This document shows, piece after piece, positions 48,501 to 57,500 of a DNA stretch of 64,000 bases. This stretch comes from Anarhynchus alexandrinus (Eukaryota > Chordata > Aves > Charadriiformes > Charadriidae). A program made the translations under genes and the position numbers. The stretch covers positions 1,470,501 to 1,534,500 of the forward strand of contig VUYV01000047.1 of the NCBI GenBank assembly GCA_008711295.1, in the 5' to 3' direction. The notes beneath the pieces were generated by a model. That model saw only the letters and a program-made list of their open reading frames with translations, was not told where the DNA came from and made no database searches. Position 1 is the stretch's first letter, and the number at the start of each line of letters is the position of its first letter.

Positions 48501-51500
48501 CAAATACTAGGATGGCAAACAGCACAGGAAGAGAAAAATTAAGCCATGAGTAAGAGTTATTTTTGTTGCTTTCAGAATGAAATGGACCCAAATCAAAATA
48601 ATTAAAAACAGCAGTGACACAGTCAGTTCTTAAAATAAGAACAACTTCTAGCTACTGCTAACATAATTGTAACATTACTCCTTCACGTTGGTCATACTCA
48701 TTACCAAAAACATCCTTTTTAAGGAAAAAAGTATTTAAACAAAATTTAGGGTTACTTTGAGGGAAAAAAAAAATCATTCTATTTTGGGTCCACAATAGGT
48801 GCTTTTTGAAGACTAGGGAAGCAAAGGACACTTGTTTGAGGGGTAGGGTAGTTGCTGAGAAGAGAAATGAATTAACATACATATCAGAATTTACATAACA
48901 GGCGATGCCCAGACACACACTCATACCAGATTGTTTCAAGGTGTCATATCAGCTTAGATTTTTTTTTCAGCCAACAGCTACGCTACCTTGGATTACCTCG
49001 GAGTTACCAGGTGAGGGGGACAGACACCTGCTTCATTGCAGCCCACTAAGTTGTATGTGGAAATAAACCAGTGAGTTGAAAAAAATGCATGCAAGTAGGG
49101 TCAGGATGACTCTTCCATTGAGAGCACTCATCGCACCACCGGCATGGGACACCCTGTGCACCATAAGCACACACCCCGACTGCCCTACAGACCCCGGAAT
49201 GAGAGTCTAAGACAGTCTGTTGGTGGGAGCCAACCCACAAAGCCAGGCTGGGTGGCATTTTCACCACTGCTATCAGCCCAGCCACCAAGTTATGCTTCAC
49301 TCACTTTCTCTTCCCTTTCTTTTCAGGCAGACACCTGCAGTCAAGATGTTTTCTTTAGCTCAGTGAACAAAACCCTTTTGTCCAGGATACAGGGACAAGA
49401 GCATTTGCTTTTGTACTGGGAAACAGAGGACTCAGAAAGAGCCATTTCACATAAAGAGAGAGGACTGGAAAGGGCCCAGTCAAATTTGTCAGCCAAAACA
49501 GTGGGCCAACAGGGTGAATATCCTGGCAACAAAAGAGGCACTTCTTATAACAACAGTAGATTTGCCCCAAATCCATCTCACTAATACCAAAAACAAAAGA
49601 GGGACCTGGACAAGTTTTTAGCCGTTCATGGAGCGTCAGCTATCAAAAGCCAAGCCTTTCTTTAAACTTTCAGAATTTAGCATTTTGGTCTTTCTCATAG
49701 ATACCAGTATTACCACACCTAAGCAAGCTCCAGAGCCACAGTTTCGCTATAGCTATAATAATGGAAAGAGTGAATAATTCGCCTGTTTCTTCCTCTTGGT
49801 CTGCAAAAGCAAAATATAGAAAAAGAGGTAAAAGAACAGATTTGGTACTTACAGATGGGCAGGGCTTTACGGCACAGTCTCTTATTCCACAGTGACTGTT
49901 GTCATTCCAAAAAGGACAAGGCTTATTTAGGTTTACCTACAAAAAACATATTACCCTATTACACATTTCCTCTGCGCAACCAAGCCAACCTTCCACAACA
50001 CAGTTTACCAACACACATCTTCAGCGCTTTAGTGTTAAGAATTCAGGTAACACAACTCAGTGCAAGGCTGAGTGCAGTGAAAGTAGAAACAGACAGTGTT
50101 ATTTATCTTAAACAGAGTTGATCACACTCATTCACTTATCTCTCATACGAGATGTGTGTGCCCGTGCAGCCTGGCCAGGACTGTTTGTGGTAACACAGAA
50201 GACAAGACACAACGGCCACCGATTCCTAATTGCATCCTGAGGCTCCTGTTGAGCACCGACAACCTGGGTTTTGGCCAGGTGGTTTGTACCCTTTAGGAGC
50301 CAACAGTTACTATGGGGCGATCTTTGGCCTTGGAATATTGCTCACTTCATTCTCCGTGAATCTTAGGGGAAGTTTGCTACCTATTGATTTCAGTTCCTTG
50401 GTTTGGACACCTTATGACTACAGGCTGCCTCCCCGTTGAAGGAGTAGGAGGAGGATGTGCAGGAGCCTTGCTGCCATCCTCCTGTGGCTAGGGTGCAGGT
50501 CTTCTGCTGCCAAGTCATCTGTGTTCCGGACTCGTCAGTGTGCAATCCCTCTGGGCTTGACAGGAGCAAGTCATTCCTTGGTGTTTACCACATTGACTGC
50601 TATCACTCATGTCCTTGTTGTTAATACAGATTATTCTTTTAATCCTCGCTTTGCTGTTCCTTCTCGTGCTTTCACACACAGACACCTCCATTCATGCTTC
50701 CTTCAGACCAATCTTAACATTGCTGTTACAAATCCCAACATTGGAAGGGCAGAGGACATTAACAAATCCTAGTCTTTCTGTTCTGTGAGTTGGTATTGAG
50801 TACCATCCTCCCAAAACAATTAACATTTAACAAGATTTTGTGAGTTTGGTAGAGAGGAGGAGCAGGGAAAAGCAGCTCTACCCCAGTGATTTTATATAGG
50901 GGCCCGTTCTAGTTTGCAGTGCAGCAGTTGGGAACTTTTTAAACTGTTCTTACAGAAGAGTGAATACTTGTTTTTTCTGTGGAAACAATCAGGCAACAGT
51001 CATTGTTCAGTATCTGTATTCGACAGGTAAAATACTGCTCCATAAGCCAAGCACGCTCAAACAAACCCCACATTTAGTCATACACATGCAGTCTCACTGA
51101 ATGGGAGCAGAATCCAGCTAACAACGATGGTCTGGCAGCCATCAATTTACCTGATTGTCTGGTACTTAAACCAGACTTTCCATGTTGATGCGGGGACACT
51201 AAGAACGCTCTCATTACGCAATGTGAAGCCCCAGCCATCAACATTTTTGAGCCCCAGCTCAACAAAATAAGTCATTTCTTTGGTCTACTGCGTAAGTCCT
51301 TAAGAGGGAAAAATGCTTAAGAAAAATATTAGGAAATTAAGCATTTCTTTACCAGGGTCGTCAAACCCTGGAACAGGCTCCCTGGAGAGGTGGTCAATGT
51401 CTGCCAGTGTTTAAGAGGCATTTGGACAATGCCCTTAATAACATACTTTAACTTTTGGTCAGCCCTGAAGTGGTCAGGCAGTTGGACTAGATGATCGTTG

Positions 51501-54500
51501 TAGTTCCCTTCCAATTGGAACTATTCTATTCTCTATCTTTAAAAACACACAATTTATTTTAGAAGCATGTTGTATCACATTAAGATTCTCCTGACAATAG
51601 AAGAGTCACACTTGCTGACTGCATTGTTAAAAATCAGTATTAAAATGGGGGTACCTGATTTTAAAGAGACCAGCAATAACTTCAAGGAAGATTTTATATT
51701 TTCTTTAAATAAGAAGCTGCAGCATACAAAATTAATGTGATAATACAATTCTTGTATGAGAAAATTACCTTGTAGTATCTAAAATAGTCACTTTCCAGAA
51801 GTTCATTCAGTCTAGGAAAAAGCTTGTAGTTGTTGAAGGCATCAATGGTTTCTACATCACAGGTGCAGTCGTCTAAATGACCAGTAACCTGTTGGATAAA
51901 AAAATTTAAAAAAAACCCCAAAACCCCAAATTAATACGAACAACTTAGCCAGTACTTTTTAACTGACCATAAAAAAATTCTCAATTTTCTTTCCTTTTAC
52001 CAGTGATCAACTGGTTAAGTTTAACCAGAATTAAACAACATTAAACCTGGCTCTGCTGAATTGGCAGAGAATTTCTTTCGATGCGTCCTTTAGGATGTGT
52101 TCTGCACTTGCTGTTTGGGGACAGGCAATTTTACTTGGGAACACTTTTCCTCTAACACACACTGATATACTGGAATTCAGTGATGTCAGAGTAATAGGCA
52201 TCAGATGGACACTTCCATCTCTAAAAAGCAGAGATGACACACATTCAACTAGACTGCGTCACACGCACACAAAAACCACACAGCCCTTGTCCACACATCA
52301 GGCAGAGTTATACAGATTGCAGATGTTTCTTTTGGGGCCAAATCCAGCAAGACAGGGGATATCGGCTGCTGTAAGAGCTGTGAGCCACACACAGAGCCAG
52401 CTCCAGCTCTCATTTGAGACCAGCCGCCTCAGTACATCCCTCCTGCAGGATGGCACAGGGGCGAGAGCTGGTGTTTGCATAAGGGACCAGTTAGGCAACA
52501 ATAATGCCACCGAAGATTACAGCACTCAAAGAAAGTCCGTGTTGTTAACCGACTGCGCTGCAGCCATTTGTTTGATTTAATCAGAACCACAGCAACTGCA
52601 ACAGTTCTCCCTCCTCGCCTCAGAGGGCCATTTGGCAAGAAAACATTTGTTCTAAATCTGATGTAGAAAGCCAATACTTCTTGCATCATCCTGAACAACT
52701 CAACAAGCTGTGTGCAAGCCCTGAAGGAAAAAAAAAAAAAAAAAAAAAAAGGCAGCACAAATTCATCTATGGCTTTCTGACACGTAGATTACAGTCTGGA
52801 TGACAAAGCTGCCCAACACAGAAGTAGTTTTGCTTCCCCCACACCCTCTGACGAGTACTTGGGGAAGTCACCCTGGCCAAAAATCAAGCATTACTACTCA
52901 TTCACTCTCAACAGCACGCCAGGGATTTTTCCTGGACACTGATGTAGCAACGCTACACGTGGCAAGCTGCCATTCCCCAGTATCAGATAAATTCAGGGGG
53001 TTAAGACCAAGGAAGTTGTTTTATAGGAGTATTGTTGATTTATGAGGCAAAGAATGGGACGTTTGCCAAAGTTTGTGATAAGAAACACCCTTGCCACTTC
53101 TGTCCCAGAAAGCCTACAAAATCCTGGTAGCACAGAAACGATGTGCCCCACACTACACTGTTCTAGGGGGTTTTGTCCAATCTCTGCCTTCTCTCCGTGC
53201 AGAAGAAAGCAAGCTGGAAGCGGAGACAAGCAGAATAAGCCTGAAAACATTGGCACGGGCAGCTCCTGTGAGGTGGGACAGGGTGCACTGCCCAGCATAA
53301 AAGGTCCCCAGGGGAGGCCAGGAACAAACAGGCAGATGGGGGGATGCACAAGACCAAAGGCAGCGCTGGATTGTATTTAAGGGGCTCCCCCTTATGACAT
53401 TATATTATTATATGCAGAGGGAAAAGAAAGAGCCACGTGAGAACCGTGAGCCACCTGCCCTGACGCATTTCCGGAGAGCCCTCAGATAATTCAGCAAGAG
53501 CTACACATCAACTTCAATAAAACCATCATAATTACTCCTCTAGAAATGAAGCTCCCTGCCCTCCTTCTGAGAAGGAAGGCAGAAATGGAGCACCTGCCCT
53601 CAGAGCACACAGTCACACGAAACGGGGAAGGGAGAAGAAAAATAGCCTGGATTAAGCACAGAGCACCTTAAAGGCAAGCGCAAGTTTCTTCCTGCCACCC
53701 TGGACAGAGTGGGAAGGAATCCGGGCTCTAGATCCGGACTGCTCCATACCAGGAATTAGTATTTTCGACAACAGACTTTTTCTCAAAAGGGCTTTGATAT
53801 TTTTGATTCAGCCACACTGATCTAAGAGGGAGCGAAGGGAAACCTATTACAGTGTGTCAGAATGCCCTACTCCACTTGAGCAAATAGAAGTGAGCCTCCA
53901 AATAAGGTATCTTAACAAAAAAATATTTCTTGTGGTCCCACTGAAGCCCACTGCCTCATCCTCACACACGTACCGTATTCTGTCATGCATTTTGCATGGT
54001 AATTAAGATTAACAGCATAGCAATTAAGCTTTCCATTAACCTGAATCACCCCTGTAAAAAACAGCCGCAATTTGCTAATCCAGTTACCCAATTTAAAGCT
54101 GTTTCAAAATTTAAAAGAAAAACAAACCACAACAAAAAAAACAACCAGCCAACCACATGTTTTTATTTCCTGGAAACTTGGCATCCTCTGAGGCAGGCAG
54201 CTTATAGATTAAGTTTAGAAGTGGCCTACAAAAAGATTTTTGGATAACCTTCAACTGCTCTCTGTATCCACACTAGACAAACATGTCACTCCGAGGGAAC
54301 GACATCCCTGTAAGGGGTAACATCGGAGCACCCAGCCAAGCCCTCAACCGAAAGAGCACGCACCGTTTCCACCAGGCATGTCCTTGCTACGTCTAGCAAC
54401 TGATTCAAGCCAGAACCAACCTCGCAAAACACCATCCTGAAAATAATCCAGGGTGAAGGCACTGCAGATGCTCCCACAATATTCAGGAGTAGATGGGGGT

Positions 54501-57500
54501 CATGCTTTGGAAATCTCCAAATATCCGCTGCTCAGTTTAGAAAAGCACCGGTGGAAAGGTCAGCCACAATGCCACCAAGAGCATGCCTGCAGAGGTAGCA
54601 CAGGCAAAGGGGAAGCGCTGGGGAAAACTCAAGCTCTGCTCAAATCAGAGGGAAAACTTCTTCCTCCAAGGATGTCAGTCAGACTGTGTAGAAATGGGCA
54701 ATTTCCCTAGTAGGTACATGGCCAATTAGGTATCACTGGCCAGCGTACCTTCATAGAATCATAGAACGGTTTGGGTGGGAGGGGACCTCAAAGATCATCC
54801 AGTTCCAACCCCCCTGCCATGGGCAGGGACACCTCCCACCACACCAGGTTGCTCCAAGCCCTGTCCAACCTGGCTTTGAACACCTCCAGGGATGGGGCCT
54901 CCACAATTTCTCTGGGCAACCTGGGCCAGGGGCTCACCACCCTCAGAGTAAAGAATTTCTTCCCGATATCTAATCTAAATCTCCTTTCTTCCTGCTCTGC
55001 CTCCTAAGTCACCAGGCTGCTGAGAAAGAAAGCTCAGCCAGGCCTGGTGGCACCGCCTGTATGTGCCCAACCTACCAAAGTCCACAGCCAAAGGAGTACA
55101 GAAGACAGCAAGAAGAGCCAGGTCTCCTGAGAGACCAATACAAAAGCCCCAGTGATGCTACCACCAAACAGCACTGTCCCGCTTTAAGACACAGGGAAGT
55201 GGGCAGTATCAGACCACTTGGCAGGGCATGTTCTTCATCCCAGAAATTCCCTCTTGCTCCATGACCACCTGCCGCTCCAGAACCTGTCTCTTTCAGCTCT
55301 GTGTGCAGCCAGGCTCTCACTTGTTCTGGACTCCAATTCCTGCTGTCAGAGCAGTTGAGCTACAGCGTGTGTCAAACATGCCCTGCAATGGGTGGTGCCT
55401 TAAAACACTTTCTCCCCACCTCCCTAAAACATTTATCTACATAGTCAGCCTGTAATAATTAGAACAGTTGTTTAAGACGGAACATAAAGTGATCCAGACC
55501 CAAACATGTGCCATGTGCCTGCTGGCATCTGTGGAGCGGGGAGCTGAGCGGCAGCGATGGGTTGTGCTCCACCCAGCCGAGAGAGGTGTGGGAGCCTGGC
55601 AGGGCACCGACGGGCAGGGCTTGGGTTCGCCCAGTGGGAAGAGATGCAACGGAGCCGCCGCGACAGACGTGACACAAGAGGCTCCGGCTGCTGAGTAAGC
55701 ACCGATGAAGGTGTTCAGCTCCACAATAGTCGCTCTCAATCCCTTAACAACAATGTACCCGCCTTGGGTGCGTAACACAGGTTGAAACACCACCACACGT
55801 GGACTCTGCATAATCCTTGGGACTTCATTTCATCTTCCTTTATCTTTATTCCAGGCTCCTGTCGGTCTGCTCTCCCCTCTACTGCTGGTCTGTCTTTCCC
55901 CACCTTTTTCTGCTTCTCCCAGTGTCACAGAAGTGTCCCCTGAGCAGTGGATTTAGGGCTTTCTGCTCTTGCTATGGGCTCCATCCTGGACCCATACATC
56001 ACCATCTATCGTACGGCCGGGCAGGAAAGAAGGCAAACATTTTTCTGCATCTCCCACTTGCAGCTACAACAGAGCACAGGGAAGGGAATACTACAGTGGC
56101 CGAGGAGGTGCTTTTAGCCTGTACCAACTCCACTGGCAGCTGCCTGCTCTTGTAGACAAGCCACACCAGTCCCAGGCTGATGGAAGCTGATGCTTCCCCG
56201 GCTGCCCCAGCAGAAGCTTTCTTGCAGTCGCCCTGCACATGTGATTTGTGACTCTGCCTATGGCACTTAGTCCAGCTAGGTCTCCCTTTCATCCTTGCCA
56301 GCACACTTGGAGCAAGTAGCTGGCACCCAGGTGAGGACTGTCATGCCCAGCATAGACTCACAGAACGGTTTGGGTTGGAAGGGACCTTAAAGATCATCTA
56401 GTTCCAACCCCCCTGCCATGGGCAGGGACACCTCCCACCAGCCCAGGTTGCTCAAACACCCATCCAACCTGGCCTTGAACACCTCCAGGGATGGGGCAGC
56501 CACCACTTCCCTGGGGAATCTGGGCCAGTGTCTCACTACCCTCACAGTAAAGAATTTCTTCCTACTATATCATCTAAATCTTTCCTCTTTCAGTTTAAAA
56601 CCATTACCCCTCATCCTATTGCTCCACCCTCTGATAAAGAGTCCCTCCCCATCTTTCCTGTAGCCCCTTTAGGTACTGGAAGGGGCTCTAAGGTCTCGCC
56701 AGTGCCTCCTCCAGGCTGAACAACCCCCAACTCTCTCAGCCTGTCCTCATAGCAGAGATGCTCCAGCCGTCAGACCATGTGCCCTGGAAGCAGTATATGC
56801 TAGCCCAGGTGCTCTTCCCTCCCATCTTTTGCCCAGAAAACAAGGACTGGGGCTTCTGGAGCTTACACAGAAGCAAAGCTCACACAGGAGCCTCAGGATG
56901 GGGTTAAACCGCAGAGGCTGAAGTGCTGTCTGATGGCACCTCCAAGCACCTGCTAGCAAATAAGGATCTGCAGCTGCTCTGCACGTAGAGGCTACCTCTC
57001 AAGCCACCCCACAGAGATCAGGAACTGTGCTAGGTATGAATTCCTGCCCTGAAGGCTGTTGGGTGAACACCAGTTCAACAAGAACACAAGAGTGGCTTGA
57101 AAGTCTGTGCAGGTAACAACAAGGTAACTTCCAGTGCCCAGACTCACCCCTAATGACAGCGTACTGACCACAGAAACACCCCTGAAGGAAACCAGCCCTC
57201 TGCCAGACCAGAAACCTGGTCAAAATCCCAGTCTGCTGAACACCTGCAGCACACCGGCTTAATGCAGCTACATCAGTCTGTAAACAGTGAATGAGCAATA
57301 ATTACCAGGAATATGGAGAGTTGATTCACGGCTGACTAAAGCATTGTTGCAAACAGGAATATCTGGGTGGGGGAAGAGCTGTCTGTAAAGTTCAAGGGAA
57401 CTCCGATACTGAAATGTTATTCACAGCTAATGAGACAGATTGGAAAGCAAGAAACAGTATGTGAAACTCAAGTGTTTTTAGTAACAGATGGACGTTTCTA

